Positions 26,228-34,145 of a stretch of DNA of 64,000 nucleotides are shown here, piece by piece. Origin of the DNA: Glaciecola sp049650345 (GTDB lineage: Bacteria > Pseudomonadota > Gammaproteobacteria > Enterobacterales > Alteromonadaceae); the NCBI GenBank assembly GCA_049650345.1, contig JBARZY010000101.1, positions 51,818-115,817 on the forward strand, written 5' to 3'. Within the stretch, counting starts at the first letter, position 1. Each line of letters opens with the position of its first letter. The translations under genes were made by a program, and so were the position numbers. The notes under the pieces were generated by a model, which ran no database searches, was not told the DNA's origin, and worked only from the letters and a program-made list of their open reading frames with translations.

Positions 26228-26968
26228 TTATGAAAACAATAAGCCGCCATTAATGTCCACATTGTTTCCAGACATATATGAAGCGTTGTCGCTCGCTAAG
26301 AACGCAACTAATTTAGCGACTTCTTCAGAAGTACCTTCCCTTTTCACCGTCGTTGCCGCAGCAACATTTGTTCGCACATTATCTTTTGTGAAATTGTCGT
26401 GAAAACCGGTGCTGATCATGCCGGGGCAGACGCTATTCACGCGTGTTGTGGGCCCCAATTCCTTTGCTAACGCACGCGTGAATGTTGTCACGGCACCTTT
26501 AGATGTCGCATACGCCACTGCGCCAGGCCCACCGCCATCTCGTGCTGCTTGAGAAGAAAAAGTGACGATACTACTGCCTTCCTTAAGGTGAGGGGTAACT
26601 GCATGTGTCATTAAATATAACGAGGTGAGATTCACGTCAATCACTGTGTGCCAGTGTTCAGCATCCATTTCAGCGATAGTTTTTCTACCGATTAATCCAC
26701 CAGAAACATGAACAAGAGAATCTATTTTGCCGAAAGCATCAAGTGCTGTGGTGACAATTGCATTTACATCACTTGATTGGGTAACGTCTGCCTTAATTGC
26801 CTTGGCTACGCCTCCTGCGCTTTGTATTTGTGCGACTACGTCTTCAGCACCAGATGCACTGGCATGATAAGTGATGAGTACTTTTGCGCCTTGTGCCGCA
26901 AGCTCAATTGCACAAGCAGCGCCAATGTCTCTGCCACCACCCACTACTATTGCTACTTTATCTTTCAT
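26228..26968 (-). CDS. SDR oxidoreductase, probable DEH reductase
   Basis: A 246-residue short-chain dehydrogenase. The nucleotide motif is VGGGRDIG, a slightly unusual form of TGxxxGIG, followed by NLTSLY and the catalytic set Ser (FSSQAARDG), Tyr and Lys (VAYATSKGA). In alginate loci this family reduces 4-deoxy-L-erythro-5-hexoseulose uronate to KDG, which KdgK uses, so that role is the most likely. It has a strong GGAGG ribosome binding site and is the first gene of the minus-strand operon, downstream of the operator-like array. Confidence 0.87.
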   Translation of the reverse strand: MKDKVAIVVGGGRDIGAACAIELAAQGAKVLITYHASASGAEDVVAQIQSAGGVAKAIKADVTQSSDVNAIVTTALDAFGKIDSLVHVSGGLIGRKTIAEMDAEHWHTVIDVNLTSLYLMTHAVTPHLKEGSSIVTFSSQAARDGGGPGAVAYATSKGAVTTFTRALAKELGPTTRVNSVCPGMISTGFHDNFTKDNVRTNVAAATTVKREGTSEEVAKLVAFLASDNASYMSGNNVDINGGLLFS

Positions 26969-27054
26969 CGACGTTAGCCTCCGTTTAAAATTGAACTTGT
27001 TGACCTAAATGTTAACAGACAGATAACAACTTATATCATCAATAACATAAGATT

Positions 27055-27119
27055 AACCAATTGAGCGCCTCAAAGTCAACCAATTATTAGTCTAAATATT
27101 ACCAATTTATTATACCAAT
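27055..27119 (-). promoter_or_regulatory. Array of ACCAAT half-sites upstream of the lyase operon
   Basis: Four half-sites face the same way: AACCAAT (27055-27061), AACCAAT (27078-27084), TATTACCAAT (27097-27106) and TATACCAAT (27111-27119). The first three are spaced 22-23 bases apart, about two helical turns. The 10-bp TATTACCAAT is identical to the arms of the 11359-11387 operator. A possible minus-strand -35 (TTGACT, complement of 27074-27079) lies within the array. Confidence 0.55.
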
Positions 27120-27233
27120 GGCGCGGGGTGATATAGCTGTAGTGATCGTTGACCTAAGTGATTTAAAGGACTTGTGTTAGGCCAATTTTGATTGAAATTC
27201 TGATTAATGGTTGTAACCAAAGTTTACCATTGG

Positions 27234-27246
27234 TAATCTTTGCATA
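27234..27246. promoter_or_regulatory. Palindrome TTACCATTGGTAA, candidate operator
   Basis: A perfect 13-bp palindrome (TTACCA-T-TGGTAA) made of the same half-site, about 265 bases upstream of the SDR gene. It is also just upstream of an orphan plus-strand terminator, so it may control a small plus-strand transcript. Confidence 0.55.
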
Positions 27247-27340
27247 TTATCTTTTTCTAAATTTAACAATTGCATTGTAGTAATACGTTCAATCTACTGT
27301 GTTTTGTGTGTGGCGTCAGTATTAGAAGGCGCTTTTGATA

Positions 27341-27370
27341 AAAGGCCTGCGTGTGTGCGGGCCTTTTTTT
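27341..27370 (+). terminator. Orphan plus-strand terminator in the lyase-mshI gap
   Basis: The stem AAAGGCCTGC / GCGGGCCTTT with a GTGTGT loop is followed by seven T. No plus-strand gene precedes it; the nearest is eda, 11 kb away. The rest of the 27371-27696 gap holds the putative msh promoter region, in which I see no confident -35/-10 pair. Confidence 0.8.
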
Positions 27371-27696
27371 CACACTGATTCAATACTCCAACCTTAATTT
27401 TATACGCCGTTAACTCCTCATCTTTGAAAAATAAGGCACTAGTTCATTGGTCTGTCGCGGGTAAAGACAGCGTCTCAATTGCATAGATACGCCCTTGGTT
27501 TTTAAATAATTACTATGGATAAATCGTAATAGTATTGGCGTGTATTTTGCTTACAACGCCTCAGACGCCAAAAAAATGATGTCAAGTGAATGTATTTACG
27601 ATGAATTTAGTCATTACTTGTTAAAGCTATGACAATATTTTGTCGATAACTATGTAGACAAATATAGCCTAGAGAATAACGGATGCGGAACTCACC

Positions 27697-28722
27697 ATGC
27701 GAATTGGTTTGAAACAGTATTTGAAAAATAAGTTCAGGACACCTACGCCAAACACTTCGGTGGGAATTGCCTTTACAGCTGAGCAAGTTCTAATTTGCGC
27801 CCTAAGAGCCACTGCGGATAACGTAGAGTGGATACTTGATGCGAGTTTTTCCCACCAAAGCTGGCAGTCACAATTGGCAAAGTTGGTGAGAGAAAATAAT
27901 TTACTTGGCTCGAAGTGTTATTTTGCATTGTCATCACATTGGTACCGTATTCATCAAATCGACCGTCCGAATGTGCCTGAATCGGAATTAAAACAAGCGC
28001 TACAGTTTCCACTGCAAGAAATTGCCGGCAGCGACAAGCCACTAGTGTATGACTATGCTGATATGCCCTTGCAGGTTACTGGGCAACAGAAAATGTTTGC
28101 GGTTGCGGTTGCTAAAGAAGAAATTGATAAACTCACTTCGGTGATTTTTGATTGCGAATTAGATTTGCAGGCAATAAGTGTTGAAGAGTTTGCTACGGTT
28201 GGGTTAGTAGAAGACCAATCTGAAGCAACAATTACCTTGGTGCAAGAACACGGCGAGGTCGTTGTATTAAATATCGTTAAAAACAATCAATTATTTTTCA
28301 GCCGACGCTTAAGTGGATTCGAAAACATTGGCGGCTTTACCGAGAGTGAATTACAAATGGGGATAAGTGACTCTATTTGTGTACAAATTCAACGTTCAAT
28401 GGACTTCTTCGAAAGTCAGCTTCGTCAAGCTCCTATCAAGCGAATATTAATTAAATTAGATTCACCTCATACTGCATTTTTGTGCCAGCAAATCTCGAGT
28501 ACCATGGGTGTAAAATGCGAGCTGTTCATGCCACCCATAACATGCACGGGCGAACTCAATTTTAAACTTGCGAGCTTCAGTTGTTTAGGCGCAGCTTATA
28601 TGGGTTTACCAAAAACTGGACAGGCACAGAAGGCAAATTCAGAGTCAGTATCGCCCAATGCTGAAACCACACAAAAATCTTCCAAAGCTAGAATTACCGT
28701 AAGCGCTGGAGGCGAACAATGA
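27697..28722 (+). CDS. mshI: MSHA biogenesis protein MshI (PilM-like)
   Basis: A 341-residue actin-fold cytoplasmic protein, equivalent to PilM of type IV pilus alignment complexes. Visible features are SVGIAFTAEQVLICAL, the SELKQALQFPLQEIAG segment common to PilM/MshI proteins, and the later ISVEEFATVGL. It should bind the cytoplasmic tail of the PilN-like protein encoded next. It is the first gene of the msh operon and its stop overlaps the next ATG. A TGGACAGGCA word lies in its variable C-terminal tail (28617-28626, read as TGQAQ). Confidence 0.85.
   Translation: MRIGLKQYLKNKFRTPTPNTSVGIAFTAEQVLICALRATADNVEWILDASFSHQSWQSQLAKLVRENNLLGSKCYFALSSHWYRIHQIDRPNVPESELKQALQFPLQEIAGSDKPLVYDYADMPLQVTGQQKMFAVAVAKEEIDKLTSVIFDCELDLQAISVEEFATVGLVEDQSEATITLVQEHGEVVVLNIVKNNQLFFSRRLSGFENIGGFTESELQMGISDSICVQIQRSMDFFESQLRQAPIKRILIKLDSPHTAFLCQQISSTMGVKCELFMPPITCTGELNFKLASFSCLGAAYMGLPKTGQAQKANSESVSPNAETTQKSSKARITVSAGGEQ
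28617..28626 (+). repeat. TGGACAGGCA word in the MshI tail
   Basis: Exact copy, read as TGQAQ in a low-complexity C-terminal tail rich in Ser, Lys and Ala. Confidence 0.7.
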
Positions 28723-29375
28723 AGTCTCAAATAAATTTGTTGAGTGACGAGTTTACGCCGCATTTCGAGTTGGTCAGCCTATCTCATTTATTGATATTCA
28801 GTGTACTAAGTATATTTTTATGTGGAGGGGTATATGCTGCGGTCTCCTACCAAAAACTGTCTACCGAGACAGAAATAAGCGCCACAAATCTGCTGTTATC
28901 AGAACGCCAGCAAACGATTGACGCCATGACCACAGAATTGAGTGCTAAAAGTAATGATCCATTGCTAGAAGCAAGATTGGCTTCATTAAAACAACTTACT
29001 GCTACGAAAGCATCGTTACTTGCAAACCTTGAGGATTTGTCGGGGTTACAGCAAGGTAGTTTCTCTACCATGTTTGACAGTTTGGCGCAGGCCCAGTCAA
29101 ACGCATTATGGTTAACGGAGTTTACGGTCTCATCAGGTGAGCTTACCATTGGTGGTGAACTTTCTACCCCGAGCGCTTTGCCTATTTGGATCCAACAGCT
29201 TCAAAACACTGATTTCTTTAAAGGCCAGTCATTTAATGTAGCCAATGTTTCGCGCAACAACGACACCTTGAGTTTTGAGTTGATGAGTAAACCCGCCACA
29301 GAGGGTGTGCAGGCGAGCAATGGTGATGTAGACGATGCCATGGCGACCACTGTAGGTGATGACAATGGCGAATAA
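28719..29375 (+). CDS. MSHA biogenesis protein, PilN-like (MshI2)
   Basis: A 218-residue bitopic inner-membrane protein with a short N-terminal cytoplasmic part (MKSQINLLSDEF, similar to the INLL motif that binds PilM-type proteins). One membrane segment lies at about 24-43, followed by a coiled coil and a ferredoxin-like periplasmic domain (LTEFTVSSGELTIGG). It overlaps mshI by ATGA and has TGGAGG upstream. Confidence 0.82.
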   Translation: MKSQINLLSDEFTPHFELVSLSHLLIFSVLSIFLCGGVYAAVSYQKLSTETEISATNLLLSERQQTIDAMTTELSAKSNDPLLEARLASLKQLTATKASLLANLEDLSGLQQGSFSTMFDSLAQAQSNALWLTEFTVSSGELTIGGELSTPSALPIWIQQLQNTDFFKGQSFNVANVSRNNDTLSFELMSKPATEGVQASNGDVDDAMATTVGDDNGE

Positions 29376-30021
29376 GGCAAACGTATTTAGCGTATATGAA
29401 AAGAAGTTTGAGCAACTTGCGCCGCGTGAGCAAAAACTGCTTTTTTATGGAATTCCAATCACTATCCTTATTTTGGGCATACTACTTTTTATTGAACCCA
29501 CATTTATTGCTGCCCAAAAGGTTGATAGAAAAATGGCCTCGGTTCAAACACAGTTGCAAAGCGCAAATGCTGTTATTAATGAGTTAAATGCTCAAGCGGA
29601 GCTAGACCCAAATCTGCAAGTGAAGCAAAAAATTAATACCTTTGACAAGCGAGTACAAACATTACAAAAGCGGGTCGATGGCGAATTAAATCAGTTGGTA
29701 GGGCCGCAATTAATGCCATATTTACTCGAGCAATTGTTCGCCGAAGCAAAAGGTTTACAGCTTACGTCAATGCGCACGAGCGAACCCACGAACGTATTTG
29801 CCAACCAAAAAGATGTTTCGCCAATTTATAAACATAAAATTGATATTGAGTTTGAGGGTGGCTTTTTTGCTACACGGGATTTTTTAGCCACCGCTGAAAA
29901 TATGGATTACAAGCTTTACTGGGACGAAATCCAATATGAAGTATCTGAGTATCCTAATGCGACTACCAAGCTATCAATTTTCACGCTCAGTACCAGCGAG
30001 GTGTTTATCAGTGTTCAATAG
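29365..30021 (+). CDS. mshJ: MSHA biogenesis protein MshJ (PilO-like)
   Basis: A 218-residue inner-membrane protein: one membrane segment at about 26-46, a coiled coil, then a periplasmic domain. It pairs with the PilN-like protein in the alignment complex. I use the ATG with TAGGTGA upstream; a GTG/ATG pair slightly earlier (29356/29359) is possible. It overlaps the preceding gene. Confidence 0.82.
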   Translation: MANKANVFSVYEKKFEQLAPREQKLLFYGIPITILILGILLFIEPTFIAAQKVDRKMASVQTQLQSANAVINELNAQAELDPNLQVKQKINTFDKRVQTLQKRVDGELNQLVGPQLMPYLLEQLFAEAKGLQLTSMRTSEPTNVFANQKDVSPIYKHKIDIEFEGGFFATRDFLATAENMDYKLYWDEIQYEVSEYPNATTKLSIFTLSTSEVFISVQ

Positions 30022-30388
30022 CCCTTCTTCATCAAGCACATTACTTGCAGCATGTATCTATTTGGCGTTCACGATATTAGTGGGTGATGCGTCTGCGCAA
30101 ACAAAGCGCAACGACCCAACAAAACCCCTTGCTGCTCATTACAAAGTGGCTAACAAAGTTGAATCAAGAGCGGCAGCGGCTTACAAATTGAGTGCTATTT
30201 TTACCCGTAATGACGAGCAATATGCGGTTATTAATGAACAGGTGTTAACTGTAGGCGACAGCATTGGTAATAAACGTGTTGCTGTAATTTCTGCGACTAA
30301 TTTAATTTTAGAAGATATTGAGGCTAATGAAGCCACGGTATTAGAGTTGTTTAACTCAACCAACGTAAAGACACAGGTGGTCAAATGA
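30011..30388 (+). CDS. mshK: MSHA biogenesis protein MshK (PilP-like)
   Basis: A 125-residue exported protein. The start is most likely GTG at 30011 with GAGG nine bases upstream, giving a normal signal peptide (STLLAACIYLAFTILVG, cleavage after ASA). The mature protein begins with the PilP-like NDPTKPL segment and ends with a small beta domain (YKLSAIFTRNDEQYAVIN, VGDSIG), which connects the inner-membrane complex to the secretin. It overlaps mshJ and mshL. Confidence 0.83.
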   Translation: MFNSPSSSSTLLAACIYLAFTILVGDASAQTKRNDPTKPLAAHYKVANKVESRAAAAYKLSAIFTRNDEQYAVINEQVLTVGDSIGNKRVAVISATNLILEDIEANEATVLELFNSTNVKTQVVK

Positions 30389-32043
30389 GTAAGTATGTTT
30401 CGAGACAAGTGGTATTTTGTTTTGCCTCAAGTTTAGCCTTGCTAAGTTGTAGTACATCAAATACTAGTCATGTTGAGGCGCATTTGGCAAACGAAATTAG
30501 CGCGCAAGAGAAGTACAAAACTGCCAAGGCAAAACGCGATGCCCTTATGCTAACACCTGATTTTGTGGCAGATACCTTGTTGAATGATGATTCAAATAAA
30601 CCTGTTAACGCGTTACCAAAAGCAGAGCGCTATGACATCAATGCAAATAATGTGGATGCATTGAGCTTTTTTGCAGGCTTAGTCAAAGATACGCCGTTTT
30701 CAGTGGCAATACATCCTGAAGTCGCAGGGTCTATTTCGTTAAATTTGAAACAAGTCACGCTAGAGCAAGTATTTTCGTTAATTACCGATATTTACGGCTA
30801 CCATATTGAGAAGTTCGATACCATTTATCGCGTTTTTCCCTCAGGGCTAAGAACTGAGACATTCACCGTAAACTACTTAATGATGCAACGTGATGGCAAT
30901 ACCCAAACCAGCATTATTTCAGGCGGTGTATCGCAAACGGCGAATAACAACACTAACCAGAACAATAACAACTTCACGGGGAATAGCGCCAACAGTAGCA
31001 GTTTTTCAAATGGAAATAGCAATAGCAACGGCACGTCCATTAGCACAACTAGTAAGACAAACTTCTGGGAAAATCTTGAGAAGAGTTTGACTTCAATGCT
31101 AGGCGAAAGTGAGGGCCGCAGTGTGCTAGTGTCACCACAAGCCGGTTTGGTAACGGTAAAAGCCCTGCCCAGTGAGTTAAAAACCATACGAGAGTTTTTA
31201 CAAACGTCAGAAGATAACCTAACGCGCCAAGTGATTATTGAAGCGAGAATACTAGAAGTTTCATTAAATGATGAGTTTCAACAAGGTATTGATTGGACGC
31301 AAATTACCAAGAATGTGGGAAGCACTAACCTAACCTACGCATCTAGCGGTGGCTTACTGTCAAACAGTATCAGCTCAGCACTGGGTGGTGTAGCCAGCTT
31401 ATCATTTTCCAACCAAGACTTTTCAGGCGTACTTAATTTGTTAGATACGCAAGGAAATGTGCAAGTACTATCAAGCCCAAGAGTTACCGCGGTAAACAAT
31501 CAGAAAGCCGTCATTAAAGTGGGTGATGATGAGTATTTTGTGACTGAAATTTCGAGCCAAAATACGATCACATCTACGACTACATCGGTCATTCCATCTA
31601 TTGAACTGACCCCATTTTTCTCAGGGATTGCTTTAGATGTCACGCCACAAATTGACAAAAGCGGTAGCATTTTACTGCACATTCATCCTTCGGTAATTGA
31701 AACCGAAGAACAAGAAAAAGTAGTAACGCTGAACCAAGAACAAATTGTACTTCCGCTAGCGCAAAGCACAATACGTGAGTCAGATACCATTATTCGCGCA
31801 AACTCTGGTGAAATAGTGGTAATTGGTGGCTTGATGCAATCGGTAATTACTGACGAAACATCTAAAACGCCGATATTAGGTGATATTCCACTGCTTGGAA
31901 AAATGTTTACCAATGTACGTGAAAAAGAAACCAAGAAAGAACTCATTATACTGTTAAAGCCTACCGTAGTAGGGCCTAACACCTGGCAACAACAACTTGA
32001 AGCAAGTCGTGCGCAAATGGCCGACTGGCTATATGTGGAGTAG
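30385..32043 (+). CDS. mshL: MSHA secretin MshL
   Basis: A 552-residue outer-membrane secretin lipoprotein (lipobox LLSC) that forms the pore for the pilus. After the signal there is an N-domain/STN region (about 90-160), then an Asn/Ser-rich linker near residues 185-215, an N1-type domain, and the C-terminal secretin domain with VQVLSSPRVTAVNNQKAVIKVG, and VVIGGLMQ followed by PILGDIPLLGKMF. It overlaps mshK by ATGA. Confidence 0.92.
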   Translation: MSKYVSRQVVFCFASSLALLSCSTSNTSHVEAHLANEISAQEKYKTAKAKRDALMLTPDFVADTLLNDDSNKPVNALPKAERYDINANNVDALSFFAGLVKDTPFSVAIHPEVAGSISLNLKQVTLEQVFSLITDIYGYHIEKFDTIYRVFPSGLRTETFTVNYLMMQRDGNTQTSIISGGVSQTANNNTNQNNNNFTGNSANSSSFSNGNSNSNGTSISTTSKTNFWENLEKSLTSMLGESEGRSVLVSPQAGLVTVKALPSELKTIREFLQTSEDNLTRQVIIEARILEVSLNDEFQQGIDWTQITKNVGSTNLTYASSGGLLSNSISSALGGVASLSFSNQDFSGVLNLLDTQGNVQVLSSPRVTAVNNQKAVIKVGDDEYFVTEISSQNTITSTTTSVIPSIELTPFFSGIALDVTPQIDKSGSILLHIHPSVIETEEQEKVVTLNQEQIVLPLAQSTIRESDTIIRANSGEIVVIGGLMQSVITDETSKTPILGDIPLLGKMFTNVREKETKKELIILLKPTVVGPNTWQQQLEASRAQMADWLYVE

Positions 32044-32046
32044 GGT

Positions 32047-33000
32047 ATGTATTTATATCATTACGGCATTAGAGAGTTACCGTTTACGTTAACGCCTAAC
32101 ACCCAATTCTTTTTTGGCCTACCTAGCCATAATGAAGCCCTGACTGTTTTGCAAACAGCCTTGTCGTCGGGTGAAGGATTTATCAAAGTAACGGGTGAAG
32201 TGGGCACCGGCAAAACGCTTATTTGCAGAAAGTTACTCAATGACATGCCAAAGGGGTTTGTAACAGCTTACATTCCCAATCCATATTTGTCGCCAAGTGA
32301 GTTGCGTCATGCCGTTGCTGCCGAATTGCAAGTTGATTTACCAAACGATACAAGTCAGCAAGAATTTAGCCAAGCCATACAGCGCAAGCTTGTTGATATC
32401 CGTAAATCTGGACAGGCAGTTGTGCTTATAATAGACGAGGCCCAAGCATTGCCTGACGAGAGTATTGAGGCATTGCGGTTAATGACAAACCTTGAAACCG
32501 AATCATCAAAGTTGATGCAGGTGGTGTTATTTGGACAGCCAGAGCTGAACGATAAAATTGCGCAACCTGAACTTCGACAGCTTAGGCAACGAATCACATT
32601 TTCGTATCACTTGTCACAAATGAATACCGATCAAATTTTTCAATACGTTAATCACCGAATGCAAGTAGCGGGCTACGAAAAGCCAGCCCCGTTGTTTTCA
32701 AAGCGAGTGTGTAAACATATATTTCGCGCAAGTGAGGGCACGCCCAGAGTCGTAAATACTATTTGCCATAAAGCATTAATGTTGGCGTATGGCGAGGGTA
32801 AACATGTGATTAGTTCTAAGCATGTAAAATTGGCAGCAAATGATACCGAGGGCGCTGCACACATTGACATGCGACCTTGGTTAGGCTGGGCAATGCCTGC
32901 AATCGTGAGTGTAGTCATTGTAACGGGCTTGTTTGTGCATTCTGAGCTAGCGCCATCGTACCAACACTTATTAAGCTTTGTGTCGGAGTGGCGTGGATGA
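32047..33000 (+). CDS. mshM: MSHA ATPase MshM (ExeA-like)
   Basis: A 317-residue AAA ATPase of the ExeA/GspA class. It begins with YHYGIRELPFTLTPN, then Walker A GEVGTGKT, Walker B VVLIIDEAQAL, and SEGTPRVVNTICHKAL. A single C-terminal membrane segment (AMPAIVSVVIVTGLFV) anchors it. It probably helps assemble the secretin or the peptidoglycan passage. A TGGACAGGCA word lies just before Walker B (32409-32418, read as SGQAV), so even a conserved gene tolerates it. Confidence 0.88.
   Translation: MYLYHYGIRELPFTLTPNTQFFFGLPSHNEALTVLQTALSSGEGFIKVTGEVGTGKTLICRKLLNDMPKGFVTAYIPNPYLSPSELRHAVAAELQVDLPNDTSQQEFSQAIQRKLVDIRKSGQAVVLIIDEAQALPDESIEALRLMTNLETESSKLMQVVLFGQPELNDKIAQPELRQLRQRITFSYHLSQMNTDQIFQYVNHRMQVAGYEKPAPLFSKRVCKHIFRASEGTPRVVNTICHKALMLAYGEGKHVISSKHVKLAANDTEGAAHIDMRPWLGWAMPAIVSVVIVTGLFVHSELAPSYQHLLSFVSEWRG
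32409..32418 (+). repeat. TGGACAGGCA word inside mshM
   Basis: Exact copy, read as SGQAV immediately before Walker B. Confidence 0.7.
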
Positions 33001-34145
33001 GTGTTGTGAATAAGATGCTGCGTGATTTAGAAAATCGCGCGCATCCGGCTCCTGCAAATGCTAACTATGTGCCACCCAATCGTAATAAATTGGCGTGGAT
33101 AGCGGCTGCTGTGGGCGCAGCACTGGGGCTATCAGCTCTGGTGACTGGTTTTATGTATGCCAATAATAATACAGGTACTTCGCCAAAATTGCCTGAGCCA
33201 AGTAATTACACCCCGCAACAGAACGACCAAATAGCCCAGCAAACTCCAGCGCGTGGTGCACAGTCACAAACTCAGGCGGCAGCGCAGCCTAAACTGGACA
33301 AGCCTAAACTGGACAGGCAAGTTATTGCTTTAGAAACTATCGATGAGCCGAACACGTCTGATTTGGACAGGCACGAAATTACTCAAGAAGCTATTTCTGA
33401 GCCCAAGATAGCAATACACGCTAGTCAACAAACAAAAACTGTTCCGACTAATACGCTAAATACCGTGTCTGTAGCATCTTCTCCAACCAATGAGCCTGCA
33501 TCTACATTTACTGGACAGGCACCAAAACAAGTTGTTAGTTCGTTCAACATCAGTCCTAGTGATGGCGCTAAAAGCAACCTGTCGCAACTGCGCGCTCAGG
33601 CGCATTTGGCTATGCAAAATGGTGATGACCAAGGCGTTATTAATGCCTTGCAACAAATTATTGCAATAGAGCCAAGTGACTTGCGTACCCGCAAACAACT
33701 TGCCGCACTGCTGTTTTCAAAGAAGCGCTTGGATCTCGCAAAAGTTGTTTTACTAGAAGCATTAAGCCAAGCACCCGGAGATTCAGGTAGTCGCCTAATG
33801 TTGTCGAGAATATTTTTTAAGTTGGGTAACAACAATCAAGCACTAAAGGTGCTCACAGACCACCCTTATGACGCTATTGCTAACGATGAATTATTAAGTT
33901 TTAGAGCAGCCCTAGCAGAACGTATTGGTAAATACAACATAGCGCAAAAAGACTACCAATTATTGGTTAACCGCAACCCAACAGAAGCTAAGTGGTGGTT
34001 GGGTTTGGGTGTAAGTCAAGACAAGCAAATGTTAAGTAATGACGCAATTACGTCGTATCAACAGGCGGCAGAGCTCAATCAATTACCACAACAAGTGGAT
34101 TCGTTTTTACAACAGCGAATTAGACTTCTTGCGAGGCGCTCATAA
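32997..34145 (+). CDS. mshN: MSHA biogenesis protein MshN (TPR)
   Basis: A 382-residue protein from the ATG with GGAG eight bases upstream. It starts with the conserved SVVNKMLRDLENR, then a membrane segment (WIAAAVGAALGLSALVTGFM). A long Pro/Gln/Thr-rich linker (about 70-185) follows, then tetratricopeptide repeats to the end (LRTRKQLAALLFSKKRLDLA and similar). It probably couples the envelope complex to other pilus parts. The linker holds three exact TGGACAGGCA words and one near copy. Confidence 0.85.
   Translation: MSVVNKMLRDLENRAHPAPANANYVPPNRNKLAWIAAAVGAALGLSALVTGFMYANNNTGTSPKLPEPSNYTPQQNDQIAQQTPARGAQSQTQAAAQPKLDKPKLDRQVIALETIDEPNTSDLDRHEITQEAISEPKIAIHASQQTKTVPTNTLNTVSVASSPTNEPASTFTGQAPKQVVSSFNISPSDGAKSNLSQLRAQAHLAMQNGDDQGVINALQQIIAIEPSDLRTRKQLAALLFSKKRLDLAKVVLLEALSQAPGDSGSRLMLSRIFFKLGNNNQALKVLTDHPYDAIANDELLSFRAALAERIGKYNIAQKDYQLLVNRNPTEAKWWLGLGVSQDKQMLSNDAITSYQQAAELNQLPQQVDSFLQQRIRLLARRS
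33288..33521 (+). repeat. Four TGGACAGGCA-type words in the mshN linker
   Basis: Exact copies lie at 33310-33319 (LDRQ), 33364-33373 (LDRH) and 33512-33521 (TGQAP). A near copy (TGGACAAGCC) at 33295-33304 precedes the first within a 15-bp tandem duplication, CCTAAACTGGACARG, at 33288-33302 and 33303-33317. Confidence 0.8.
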
